A stretch of 64,000 nucleotides of DNA from Theropithecus gelada (GCF_003255815.1 NC_037680.1:17822244-17886243), one strand, 5' to 3'; positions 12,501 through 22,606 are shown, counted from the first letter of the stretch. The notes: a model not told the origin generated them from the sequence alone. Numbers and translations: made by a program.

Positions 12501-13303
12501 AATGGGATCTAATTAAACTAAAGAGCTTCTGCACAGAAAAAGCAAGCAAGCAAACAAACAAACAAATAAACAATCAGAGTGAACAGGCAACCTACAGAAT
12601 GGGAGAAAATTTTTGCAATCTATCCATCTGACAAAGAGCTAATATTTAGAATATACAAGGAACATAAAAAGAATTACAAGAAAAAAATAAACAACCCCAT
12701 CAAAAAGTGAACAAAGGATATGAACAGACACCTCTCAAAAGAAGACATTTATTTGGCCAACAAAAGCTCGTCATAAGAGAAATGCAAACCAAAACTACAA
12801 TGAGATATCATTTCACGCCAGTTAGAATGGTGATCATTAAAAAGTGAGGAAACAGATGCTGGAGAGGATGTGGAGAAATAGGAATGCGTTTACACTGTTG
12901 GTGCCAGTGTAAATTAGTTCACCCATTGTAGAAGACAGTGTGGTGATTCCTCAAGGATCTAGAACTAGAAATCCCATCTGACCCAGCAATCACATTACTG
13001 GATATATACCCAAAGAATTATAAATCATTCTACTATGATGACACAGGCACACGTATGTTTACTGCAGCACTATTCACAATAGCAGAGACTTGTAACCAAC
13101 CCAAATGCCCCTCAATGATAGACTGGATAAAGAAAATGTGGCACACATACACCAAGGAATACTATGCAGCCATAAAAAAGAATGAGTTCATGTCCTTTGC
13201 AGGGACATGGATGAAACTGGAAACCACCATTCTCAGCAAACTAGCACAGGAACAGAAAACCAAACACCACGTGTTCTCTCTCATAAGTGGGATTGAACAA
13301 TGA
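9521..13303 (+). pseudogene. Dead L1 ORF2 (endonuclease/reverse transcriptase) of the plus-strand L1
   Basis: Starts at ATGACAGGATCAAATTCAC and reads MTGSNSHITILILNVNGLN, the endonuclease N-terminus, with the ETHF glutamate block. A stop at 9695-9697 ends the frame after 58 codons. Later pieces: endonuclease C-terminus with S-D-H (9985-10242), reverse transcriptase with IISIDAEKA (11219-11521), the catalytic FADD box intact at 11608-11619, thumb region (11713-12144) and the cysteine-containing C-terminus (13055-13303). Several stops and frameshifts separate these. It could not supply activity. The intact FADD is chance survival. Confidence 0.9.
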
Positions 13304-13501
13304 GAACATATGGGCACAGGTAGGGAAACATCACACACTGGGGCCTTTTGGGGGGTTGGGTGCAAGGGGAGGGATAGCATTAGGAGAAATACCTAATGTA
13401 GATGATGGGTTGATGGGCGCAGCACACCACACTGGCACATGTATACCTATGTAATAAACCTGCACATTCAGCACATGTATCCCAGAACTTAAAGTATGAT
13501 G

Positions 13502-13531
<30 letters not shown>
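13304..13531 (+). other. L1 3'UTR with G-tract and (TAA)n tail
   Basis: Standard L1 3'UTR. The G-rich tract at 13340-13373 has runs of 4, 6, 3, 4 and 3 G, which is the family's G-quadruplex-prone element. AATAAA at about 13452 and a (ATA)n tail at 13501-13531 follow. Confidence 0.85.
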
Positions 13532-13534
<3 letters not shown>

Positions 13535-13550
13535 GAATAAAGAAATGAAG

Positions 13551-13660
13551 CATTTTCCCCAAGATCATTTAGCTATCGTATGACAGGCCCAGGATTTGGA
13601 CTCAAACTCCAGAGCTTTCTCTCCTAAGCATTGCACAGCGTTGTCTCAGACTATACTGCT
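13551..13660 (+). repeat. MIR, right half
   Basis: CCCCAAGATCATTTAGCTA...AGGATTTGGACTCAAACTCCAGAG...CATTGCACAGC matches the MIR tail (CCCAAGGTCACACAGCTAG..., GGATTCGAACCC, CTCTTAACCACT). It continues the piece that ends at 7108. The duplicated L1 target (13532-13550) lies between. Confidence 0.8.
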
Positions 13661-13779
13661 GTTTGCATCTTGTGAATAACATTCCAGATCTTTCCAAACA
13701 TCTCTTCATATTTCTTTTACTGGGACTGCAGAAATAGGGGTGGGGAAAGTAGCATGTAAGGTGATGCTTCTAAAGAGGT

Positions 13780-13856
13780 GAGTGTGTGTGTGTGTGAGAG
13801 AGAGAGAAGAGAGAAAGATTGAGAGAGAAATCGAGAGAGCGAGCGGGAGAGAGAAA
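13780..13856. repeat. (GT)n(GA)n microsatellite
   Basis: GTGTGTGTGTGTGTGAGAGAGAGAG passing into imperfect GA/GAGC repeats. The apparent Glu/Arg-rich frame over it is translated simple repeat. Confidence 0.9.
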
Positions 13857-13860
13857 TCTG

Positions 13861-14547
13861 GCACAATGTCTGACACTGAGTGGGAATCCTCCCAATGCTT
13901 GTTAAGTCTTAATATAAGATATGTTGTATTTCTTTATTTCACTCATGACCCCTGTGATGGGTTTCTCTGTGTAACCTCATCAAATTGGGACCCACATTTC
14001 CCAGTATATTTTTCCATCTATAGCTGGGTTAGAATTGACCAATATGGAACTCACATGAGACCTGATCTAGAAGGCAGAAGCTCTATAGCAGCCGTTCTGC
14101 TCTAAAAAGTCTTCTCAATCTGTGGTAATAGATGGCCCCAGAGTGAACCCAGCAGCTCCACCCTGTCCTCTCTCTCTGTCCCATCTGTTTATTTTCCCTA
14201 CTGCTGTCCCTGCTTGCCAAGGCTACCCCAGACCCACCACTAGATGCTGGGTGGTGGATTCACAGGGGTAGTGAACACACAGATGCAACACCCTCCCATG
14301 GATTGCTCCTTCATGACCCTGCTGGGCCTTTCAGAACATCCTGAGAGCTCCAGTTTTTCACCTGCACCAGTGCTGCACAAGAACAGTTGGTGACCCCTCA
14401 CTGATGCTTCAACTCTCCTTCCAAATGTTCACTTCCTCAGCCACTGCCATAATTGCATAATGTCTAATTTCTAACAGAAAAATCGCCAATCACTCATAGT
14501 AGCCCTGCTTCCCTAACTGAACATTGACTGGCATGATCGCCACATTT
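13861..14547. other. Unassigned non-coding stretch
   Basis: No family or gene recognised. Ordinary complexity, moderate GC, no long open frame with protein-like content. Confidence 0.5.
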
Positions 14548-14571
14548 TATCCTCTCTCTTTTAAATTGAGT

Positions 14572-14723
14572 TACAGATGAGGTCTCACTATGTTGCCCAG
14601 GATAAAGCCCAGCAGCTATTCACAAGTGCACGACAGCCTGAAACTTCTGGGCTGAGCTCAAGCAATCCTGTTGCTCAAGCATCCTGAGCAGCTGAGACTA
14701 CAGGCTCATGCCATCCTGCCAGG
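14572..14723 (-). mobile_element. FLAM (free left Alu monomer), antisense
   Basis: GAGGTCTCACTATGTTGCCCAGG, CAGCAGCTATTCACAAGTGCACGA and CTGGGCT..CAAGCAATCC match the 7SL-like FLAM monomer, including the CTATTCACAGGCGCGA segment that later Alus lost. Flanking TATCCTCTCTCTTTTAAAT (14549-14567) and TATACTCTCTTTTATTT (about 14725-14741) look like the target-site duplication. This is one of the oldest primate SINE types. Confidence 0.75.
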
Positions 14724-15108
14724 TTATACTCTCTTTTATTTACAGCTTAAAACTGGTCATACTGATCATAATTGGTCAGTAAGCACTGAGTCCCTCAGTC
14801 CACTTAATGTCAATTGTCTGATCATTTGGGCTTAAATGCCTTCCTCTAGAATGACTGTGCTCCTTTCTGGTATGTAATGGAATAAATATTATCACAGGAG
14901 TATTTCTTGACTTTCCCTTTATTTGCCTGCGAAAGCGGATTCTGCATGGATGTACTAATTGTTTCCCTCTCTTCTCCTCCTTAAGACAAGTCCTACCTTA
15001 TCAGATTTCTTGGTGGGCTTTAATGGTGGTAATTCAAGAGTAAATGGAGAGTGAAGTGAAACAAAAAGAGAGGAGGTAGTGAGGGTTCCAGAAACTGTAA
15101 AGGAGAGA

Positions 15109-15770
15109 GGCTGGGCGCGGTGTCGGTGGCTCACTCCTGTAATCCCAGCTTTTTGGGAGGTTGAGGCGTGTATTAGTCAGGGTTCTCTAAAGGGATGGAA
15201 TTAATAGCATAGATGAATATATGAAGGGAAGCTTATTAGGAGAATTGACTGACACAATCACAACGTGAAGTCCCACAATAGGTGGCCGGTAAGTTGAGGA
15301 GGCAGCCAGACCAATTCCCAAAACCTCAAAAGTAGGGAAGCTGATAGTGCAGCCTTCAGTCTGTGGCAGAAGGCCCAGGAGTCCTTGGCAAATCTCTGGT
15401 GTAAGTTCATGAGTAGCAAAGCTGAAGAACTTTGAGTCTGATGTCCAAGGGGAGGAAGCATCCGGTAGGGAGAAAGATGGAGCCTGGAAGACTCAACCAG
15501 TCTACCGTTTCCATGCCTTCTTTTAGGCTAGTAGCTGATTAGATGGTGCCCACCCAGACTGAGGGTGAGTCTGTTTCTCCTATTCCACCGACTCAAATGT
15601 TAATCTCCTTTGGCCACACCCTCACAGACACACCCAGGAACAATACTTTGCATCATTCAACCCAATCAAGTTGATACTAGTATTAACCATCACAAGGCAG
15701 AAGGAGTTTGAAACCAGCCTGGGAAACAGACCCCATTTCTACAAAAAATTATTATAATAAATTTAAATTT
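15109..15770 (+). mobile_element. AluJ-like left arm, interrupted by an ERVL LTR
   Basis: The head GGCTGGGCGCGG...CCCAGCTTTTTGGGAGG runs to 15168, and the copy resumes at 15695 with AGGCAGAAGGAGTTTGAAACCAGCCTGGGAAACAGACCCCATTTCTACAAAAAATT. The ACCCC..TCTCTACAAAAAAT wording is J-type. About 14 bp of the consensus are missing after the junction, and no right arm is seen. Confidence 0.75.
15169..15694 (-). mobile_element. Solo LTR of ERVL type (MLT2A-like), antisense
   Basis: Bounded by TGTATTAGTCAGGG and ATTAACCATCACA, i.e. TG...CA ends. Internal text (CTTATTAGGAGAATTGACTG, CTCAAATGTTAATCTCC, AATCAAGTTGATACTAG) matches the MLT2A/HERV-L LTR as I remember it, on the minus strand. A 5-bp target duplication flanks it (AGGCG 15164-15168, AGGCA 15695-15699; the difference is a CpG-type change). 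No internal viral sequence remains, so it is a solo LTR left by recombination. It contains no gene. Confidence 0.8.
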
Positions 15771-16013
15771 TAAAATATATTAAAAAACAAAAAAAGAAGA
15801 GAGAGGTAGAAGAAGTTTTAGTATAAATGCAGTGGAAAGGAAAAAGAAGAGTCTAAAAAGTATTGTATGGTCTATACATGTTTTTCATTGCATTCAAAAA
15901 ATTAGATATCTAAGTCATTTTGAAATTAGTTTCAGTTGCATGGATTGGGTTCTTCAAATCGTGGCCCTTCTCTGGGACTGATCCATGTAGACTGTGGTTT
16001 TGAAAAGGTTACA

Positions 16014-16320
16014 GGCCAGGCGTGGTGGCTCATGCCTGTATGTAGTCCCAGTATTTTGGGAGACCAAGGCCGGAGGATCACTTGAGGTTGGGAGTTTGAG
16101 ACTAGCCTGATCAACATGGAGAAACCCCGTCTCTACTAAAAATCCAAAATTAACCAGGCGTGGTTGCGCATGCCTGTAATCCCAGCTACTCAGGAGGCTG
16201 ACGCAGCAGGATCGCTTGAAGGCAATTGCTGAGAGGCAGAGGTTGCGGTGAGCCAAGATCGTGCCATTGCACTCCAGTCTGGGCAATAAGAGTGAAACAC
16301 CATTTCAAAAAAAAAGAAAA
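16014..16320 (+). mobile_element. Alu (AluS-like)
   Basis: Complete Alu with head GGCCAGGCGTGGTGGC and an AAAAGAAAAG tail, bounded by a perfect 12-bp target duplication GAAAAGGTTACA (16002-16013 and 16321-16332). Confidence 0.95.
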
Positions 16321-16332
16321 GAAAAGGTTACA

Positions 16333-16662
16333 TATATATATGCTATATATATATTTTATATATGTTATACATATGTTTAATATGTATAACATATATGTAT
16401 ATATTTTATATGTTATATATTATATACTCATATATACTCATGTATACAATATATAACATATAACGCACATACTCATATATGTTATATATATTAGATATGT
16501 ATGTTATATATATTAAATATATAAATTAATATATACTACATATATGTTATATATAAAATTATGTAATTATATATTACATATAAAATTATATAATTATATA
16601 AAGTTATATATTATATAAGATTATATAATTACATATAGTATATATAAAGCACATATATATGA
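16333..16662. repeat. AT-rich (TA)n-like low-complexity block
   Basis: About 330 bp of imperfect TATA/TATG/TTATATAA units directly after the Alu, with many short palindromes. It is probably an expanded and decayed TA microsatellite. Confidence 0.9.
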
Positions 16663-17464
16663 GTCTTGCCTTTAAGACAGTCTCTGAATAGACAGTAAAA
16701 GCAATTCATCTAAACCTCTCAAATTCCTCGTGATTTCAACACTTTTTACGACTCCAAATTAATCTTTTAATTATTGTACAAAGTGCAAACGCTGATATCC
16801 AACATCAGTAAGTTTTTCTCAAAGTATGTTACTTTATGAAACAAACTCCAAGGAAAGTTAAAATATTTACATGAAGGAAAAATTGTGAGTTCAACTAGGT
16901 TTTGGAAAACATGAGACAAAAGAAAATTAAACATATTGGTTTATTCAAGAACTATTTAAATTTCTTAATTTTTTTTTCTTGGAACTTTTGAGAGCCTCTT
17001 TTGGGAGTAGAATGATCCAAAATATATTTGTAGGATCACAAAAGAGAAACACATAGTAGCCACGTCTTCCTGCACAGAGAAGAAACTGAGTGGGGTCATA
17101 GGTAAAGTCAAACGTATCTGTATTTTTATCTCTTCATTGACCATCCAGAAGAAATAATGGGGAGCAAGTCATGACATATACAATAAATATATACAATTTT
17201 TGTTTGTCAGTGTTGTGAACTGAGTCAGACTTATGCATTTGACCTGGTAAGGGACAGATCAGCTTTTACTCCTTAATTCTGGTTAGCATATTTCTGATTA
17301 AAGAAAATTATAATCAGTATGAAATAGAAGTGGTCTTGTTTTAGCTTTCTGAAATAAATATTTTGCATACAGTAAAATTCTCTCTTTGCTATGTACTGTG
17401 TCATGGTTTTATGCAAATACATACAGTTATGTATCATATAGAACAGTTCTAATTCCCTCACAAT
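16663..17464. other. Unassigned non-coding stretch
   Basis: AT-rich DNA without a recognised family. ACAATAAATATATACAATTTTTGTTTGTCA near 17178-17208 resembles an L1M 3' end but is too short to call. Confidence 0.45.
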
Positions 17465-17964
17465 TGTGTTATGCTGTCCCTTTGTAAGCCCATCCCCACA
17501 ACCCCAAACCCTGATAACTACTGATTTATTCTTCCATCATGATAGTTTTTCCTTTTCCTGAATATCAAAAATCATGTAGCCTTTGGAATCTGATTTCTTT
17601 CACTTAGCAAAATGTCTTTAAGCTTCATCCATGTATTAAATAGTCGCATGAATCAACAGGCAGTTCCTATATTGTATTTTGTAGATGTTTTAGAGTTTGT
17701 TTATCCATTTTCCTGTTGAAGGACACGTAGGTTATTTCCCAGTTTTGGTAATTACAAATAAAGTAGTGTGAACCTAGATTTTTCAACTCACTTGAATAAA
17801 TAGCTATTGATGGGACCACTGGGTTATGTGATATGTGTATGTTTAACTGTTTTCCAAAGTGTCTGTACTATTGTGAATTCCTACCAAAAGTGTTTGAGAG
17901 TTGCAGTTGCTCCATGTCTTCACTCATATTTGATATTGTCAGATTTTTAAAATTCTAAACCACA

Positions 17965-18148
17965 TATCTCTCAGAGAGTAGATGTTAAGTCTTCTCACCA
18001 CAAAATGATAAATACGTTCTCATACTTATCATATGCATATGTGAATTAGCTTGTTTGAGCCGTTCCACAACATATACATGTTTCAAAACAGCATGTTGTA
18101 CACAATAAATGTATACAATTTTTATTTGTCAATTCAAGAATAAAACAC
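17965..18148 (+). mobile_element. 5'-truncated L1M (L1MA/MB-like) 3' end, nested
   Basis: GAGAGTAGATGTTAAGTCTTCTCACCACAAAATGATAA and TGTACACAATAAATGTATACAATTTTTATTTGTCAATT match the 3'UTR of medium-age L1M on the plus strand, while the host L1M runs on the minus strand. AGATTTTTAAAATTCTAA (17941-17958) and AGATTTAAACTATTTTAA (18149-18166) look like a worn target duplication. Confidence 0.65.
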
Positions 18149-18265
18149 AGATTTAAACTATTTTAATACATGTCTAACGGCATGCCATTGTGTATTTAAT
18201 TTGCATTTCCCTAGAGACTAATGATGCTGAGCATATATGTGTGCACAAATTTGCCATCCATATAT

Positions 18266-18571
18266 ACATATATATATATATATTTTGAGACAAGGCCTTG
18301 CTCTGCTGCCCAGGATGAAGTGCAGTGGTTTGATCATGGCTCACTGCAGACCCAACCTCCCAGGCTCAATGGGTCCTCCACTTCAGCCTCCTGAGTAGCT
18401 GGGACTACAGGTGCATGCCACCATACCTGGCTACGTTTCCTATTTCTTGTGGAGATGGTGTCTCATTAGGTTGTTCAGGCTGGTCTGGAGCTCCTGGGCT
18501 CAAGCAATTGAGATCAACCATTTCGGTCTCCCAAAGTGTTGGGATTATCAGTGTGAGTCACCACATCCACC
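18266..18571 (-). mobile_element. AluJ, antisense, in L1M
   Basis: Antisense Alu with J-like wording (GATCATGGCTCACTGCAG, CCTGGGCTCAAGCAAT) and a TA-repeat tail. Perfect 14-bp target duplication TGCCATCCATATAT at 18252-18265 and 18572-18585. Confidence 0.92.
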
Positions 18572-19479
18572 TGCCATCCATATATCTTCTTTGCTAAAGT
18601 GTCTGTTCAAATGTTTTACCTATTTTTTAATTGTGGTGCTTGGTTTTTTATTATTGAGTTTGAGAGTATTTATATAATCTTAGTACATGTCTTTCATCAG
18701 ACACGTGATTTATGTATTTTCTCCTATTCTGTGGATTGTCTGCTAATTCTCTCAACAGTGTCTTTTGTGGAGCTAGAGCTTAAAACTTTTACAGAGTCCA
18801 GTTAATCAATATTTTCTTTAACAGTGTATGCTTTTGGTATTGTATCTAAAAACAGATTGACAAACCAGTGCAACACAGGTATTGCCTAAAAGATATTGCC
18901 TTTACTTTTACATGATGCCTTTAGGTCTATTGCCATTTTGAGGTTTTTTTGTGTTTTTTCTTCTTCTTTTTCCCATATGGATGTCCAACTATTCAAGCAT
19001 CATTTGTAGAGAAGCTTTTCTCCGTTGAATTGCCTTTGAATCTTTATCAAAAATCAGTTAACTATTTGTGTAGATCTATTTCTGGGCTTTCTATTCTGAT
19101 TGATTGATCTGTGTGTCTATCCTTTTGACAATACAGGATCAACTTGATTCCTGTACCTTTATAAGAATAAGTCTTACAATTGGGTAATGTGAGGTTTCTG
19201 ACTTTGTTCTTCTCTTTTTCAGAATTTCGGAATTACCTATTTTAGTTCCTTTGCCTTTCCATGTAAAGTTTGGAATAAGCATGTCAATATCTACAAAAAA
19301 AAAATCTTTCTGTTATTTATATTTGGATTGCATTTTGAATCTATAGATCAAACTATGTGGAAACGATGGGGGATGGAATTTTAGGGAGTTTTGATAATCA
19401 TTCTTAGACTACAACACAAAGACACAAACAAAAACCCAAACCTTAATGGTTCCTTCCTATTAGAAGATATAGTTTAAAC

Positions 19480-20265
19480 TCCCCAGCCTGACATTCGAAT
19501 TTATATATTATTTAGCAACATCCTGTTTTTTTCAGCATTATCTTTTATGGTTTCTAAACCTAGATTGGCACCTCCAGTGTGCCAATCACTGTCCCTGCAA
19601 CATACTGTGGCCTTCTCATGTCCATGAATTCACTGCATTGCCTCCTCCACAATCCTGTTTCTCTCTTTATTTCTAGTCAAATTCATTTTCTTTTTAAATT
19701 TTAAAATAGTAATTGGCAAATATTTTATATATTCAACATGTGCAATGTGATAATGTGATATATGTGTGTGTGTATATATATATTTATACATTGTGTAATG
19801 ATTACCACAATAAAATTAATTAACACATCCATAACCATCCATACTGTACAGTAGATCCCTGAAACTAGTTTATATTATAATTGAAAGTTTGTATCCTTTG
19901 ACAAACATCTTCCCATTTTCCTCATCCTCCAGCCACTGACACCCATCATTCTCCTCTCTGCTTCTGTGAGTTCAAATTAAATCCATTTTCAAGGCTTAAC
20001 TCAACTGAAACTTTCCCTGGTTTATCCAACCAACAGTTGTCTTCTGCTTTCTGAATTCCTTCCATAGATATTGTGAGGACCACTCATTAGATTCTTCTCA
20101 AACATTTGGGTGTATTGTTAGTGTCATCTTTATCTGAAAAATGTCTTAACAAAAGTATCATCTGATAAATGCCTTCAAGATAGAGGCTGTATTTATGTTC
20201 TTTTTCATCTGTATAGGATATAGAGTATGCAATGCCCATAATTGACATTCCTAAGAATTAATTAA
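19480..20265 (+). mobile_element. L2 LINE fragment, split by an L1M tail
   Basis: AAGGCTTAACTCAACTGAAACTTTCCCTGG and the later AGATAGAGGCTGTATTTATG...GGATATAGAGTATGCAATG follow the L2 3' end (CTCAGCTCAAATG..., CCATGAGGGCAGGGAC..., CCTAGAACAGTGCC). The left part (19560-19690) is weaker. It is interrupted at 19691-19978. Confidence 0.5.
19691..19978 (-). mobile_element. L1M (L1MA/MB-like) 3' end, antisense
   Basis: ATGTGCAATGTGATAATGTGATATATG, TACATTGTGTAATGATTACC, CTGTACAGTAGATCCCTGAAAC and TTTGTATCCTTTGACAAACATC are the antisense of the L1M 3'UTR seen in sense at 33050-33525. AAATTCATTTTC (19679-19690) and AAATCCATTTTC (19979-19990) are the probable target duplication in L2. Confidence 0.8.
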
Positions 20266-20702
20266 TTAGAATGAATTAACTTTCAATGTTTGAAACATTA
20301 ATAATAAAATATTAAGATTTCCAATATAATTACAAATGTAAATATTTAACCTGGGAAGTATTTGGATGTGGATAGGGCCCTTTATGTAGTTGATCTATAT
20401 AATTCTAAATTCTCTTTCATTTTTCCCTCACTCCTTTTTATTGTCCCCACTGCCTTGGCATCTGGGTGGGCTCACATGTATTCATCCAGTATTTGGGGGT
20501 CCGCTGTGTGACATCCTCTATGTAGTGCCAAATTTCTTGGGGCTTTGCTTACTTCATTCTTCTGATCAAACATTTTCTCTCAGCTGTACCATGTCCTCAA
20601 AGGACTCTTTCTTTCTAAATGATGTGTGGAGATCAGAAAGAGAAAAGGGTTTTTGATCTGATGGATTCATATTTGATGATACACTAATAGAATTCAGGTT
20701 AG
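20266..20702. other. Unassigned non-coding stretch
   Basis: No recognised repeat or gene. The 88-codon frame at 20390-20656 has no protein-family features I know. Confidence 0.45.
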
Positions 20703-20850
20703 GAAATTTTAGTGAAAAGTGCATGGTCTTTGAAGTCAGATAGGTCTATATTCAAATCATCCACCAGATACCATCTTTGTGACCTTGGGTGAGTTGCAAA
20801 GTTTAAATAAGAGCACATACAGCATTTTTAGAATGTGGAGGGACGCAGCA
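20703..20850 (-). repeat. MIR, antisense
   Basis: AAAGTGCATGGTCTTTGAAGTCAGATAGG, ATTCAAATC and TTTGTGACCTTGGGTGAGTTGC follow the reversed MIR tail (GCTCTGGAGTCAGAC..., TGTGTGACCTTGGGCAAGTTAC). Confidence 0.8.
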
Positions 20851-20914
20851 GGTAGCACAACACACTTTAGTTCCTTTGCCCCGATTTTCCTATGATCCTT
20901 CCCTAAAAATACAG

Positions 20915-21165
20915 TAATAGCTACCATTTATTTAACATTTTCTGTATGCCAGACACAGTACTAAGTGATTTACACACATTTCCTCATAATCCTTACAGCA
21001 ATCTAACTTTTTAGTATTACTGTACCATTTTTCACAAGAACAAGCAAAGACTTAAAGAGCTCTTTGTAAGGTCATAAAATGAGAAAACAGTGAAGCTGAT
21101 GTTTGACCTGCAGTCTGATTACTTCTAAAACCTAGGCTCTTAGTAACTATACCATGCCTTGTTAA
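20915..21165 (+). repeat. MIR, sense
   Basis: AATAGCTACCATTTATTTAACATTTTCTGTATGCCAGACACAGTACTAAGTGATTTAC is close to the MIR 5' and core consensus and continues to CTAGGCTCTTAGTAACTATACCATGCC at the MIR end. It is nearly full length and lies opposite the MIR 65 bp upstream. Confidence 0.88.
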
Positions 21166-21479
21166 TTATATGCACTGTGTCATCTTAGAAATTTCATGAT
21201 GTGAGGTCAGAAATGAGGGATATTCAACATGTAGAAAACTTTGGGAGATATACTTTAAGTTGCAAGGATTTTTCATATGGTCCTTCAGACCTTGTTGCAA
21301 GACACAGTTACTTATAACCCCATTTGTAATTTATTAAATATACCTTATTTGGGCAAAATATATTCATGTATTCTCAGCATTCTGTGCGACTTCTTCCACG
21401 GGACTCCATATAGCCAATTAACCAACAAGCTCTGTGAAGTCGTTCATAACACTGTCAATGGTGTTAATTCCATTGACTC

Positions 21480-21925
21480 TTTAAATATGACCAACTTGGT
21501 TAGCAAGAAGTCCATCTTTCTTCCTAGGTCGTGAGTCATTCTCTGTGGGGTTCTCTAGTTGTGATGGAATTGGAAATGGTGGAAAGGACTTGGCTATTGA
21601 CAGTTGGAGCGGCTGTGTGCACATCTGCAGTTGTCCTTTTCTGAGATCTGTTGCCTTCAGTAACAATTGCTGCTGTACTTTCCAGGGGATGCTTCCCTTG
21701 AAGCGGCTGAGTGATCATTCTTCTCTGAAGGGTCAGCCTCTAGGGCCTGGCTCCTTCTGTGGTCAGCAGGGAAATGAAGTTTGCTTCTTGTGACCAACTT
21801 TCACTGGAGATTTTTAGAGAAACCCAGTGTGAGCTCTAATGACATGGCTTTGTCCTTCTTCTCCTCCTTCTTGTTTTTCTCCTCATACATCTTTTTAAAT
21901 TCAACTTTATTCTCCTAAAAGATAT
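21480..21925 (-). other. Unidentified sequence, possibly decayed gene-derived
   Basis: I do not recognise this. The minus strand reads a charged segment FKKMYEEKNKKEEKKDKA near 21838-21897, followed after frame changes by 60-codon open stretches (21536-21718 and 21481-21666) with ordinary amino-acid content and no LINE, Alu or MIR similarity. The base composition is richer in GC than the neighbourhood. A decayed processed gene copy is one possibility; unremarkable non-coding DNA is another. No poly-A tract was found on the expected side. Confidence 0.25.
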
Positions 21926-22122
21926 ACATGGCTTAAAAAACTTAATTGTTATGTAAGATTTATTATGAAAAACAGTAGTCTTCTGCTTACCTCCTCCCCA
22001 GTTACAGACTAGGACCTCATAATCAAGTGCTTCAATCTACTTCATCTGATTCCTTTGGTATTTACTCTTATTTTTAAATTTTCTATTTCTACTTTCAGTA
22101 TTTTTCTCTATTTCTGCTTTTC

Positions 22123-22606
<484 letters not shown>

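Larger units (their letters stand above)
7109..13531 (+). mobile_element. Full-length L1PA6-8-like element, inactive
   Basis: A complete plus-strand L1: 5' end ATAAGAGCAAGATGGCC with a YY1-type site, 5'UTR to about 8425, ORF1 8426-9457, a 63-bp gap, ORF2 9521-13303, 3'UTR and a (TAA)n tail ending at 13531. It is flanked by a 19-bp target-site duplication with two mismatches (AAAGAATAGAGAAATGGAG at 7090-7108, AAAGAATAAAGAAATGAAG at 13532-13550). The AGTATGATGATAATAA-type tail and the ORF1 wording (KAENSKNQNASSPPKDHN) fit L1PA6-8, an age shared by Old World monkeys and apes. Both ORFs are broken. ORF2 also lacks part of the segment around 12230-12260 relative to the consensus I remember. Confidence 0.93.
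17465..19362 (-). mobile_element. Decayed L1M (ORF2/3' region), antisense, with nested insertions
   Basis: Antisense L1M text runs through TCCATGTATTAAATAGTCGCATG, GTTTGTTTATCCATTTTCC, GGTTATTTCCCAG, AAGTGTCTGTTCAAATG, GGATGTCCAACTATTC and TTGAATCTATAGATCAAAC, in the order expected for the 3' part of an old LINE-1. It is interrupted by an L1M 3' tail (17965-18148) and an Alu (18266-18571). No usable frame remains. Confidence 0.8.

Noticed and set aside
13782..14105. 107-codon frame starting with CVREREERKIEREIERA
   Set aside because: The first third is the GT/GA microsatellite, and the rest has no family features.
17176..17210. L1M-like 3' end text similar to 18103-18133
   Set aside because: Only about 30 AT-rich bases match; too short to call a separate insertion.
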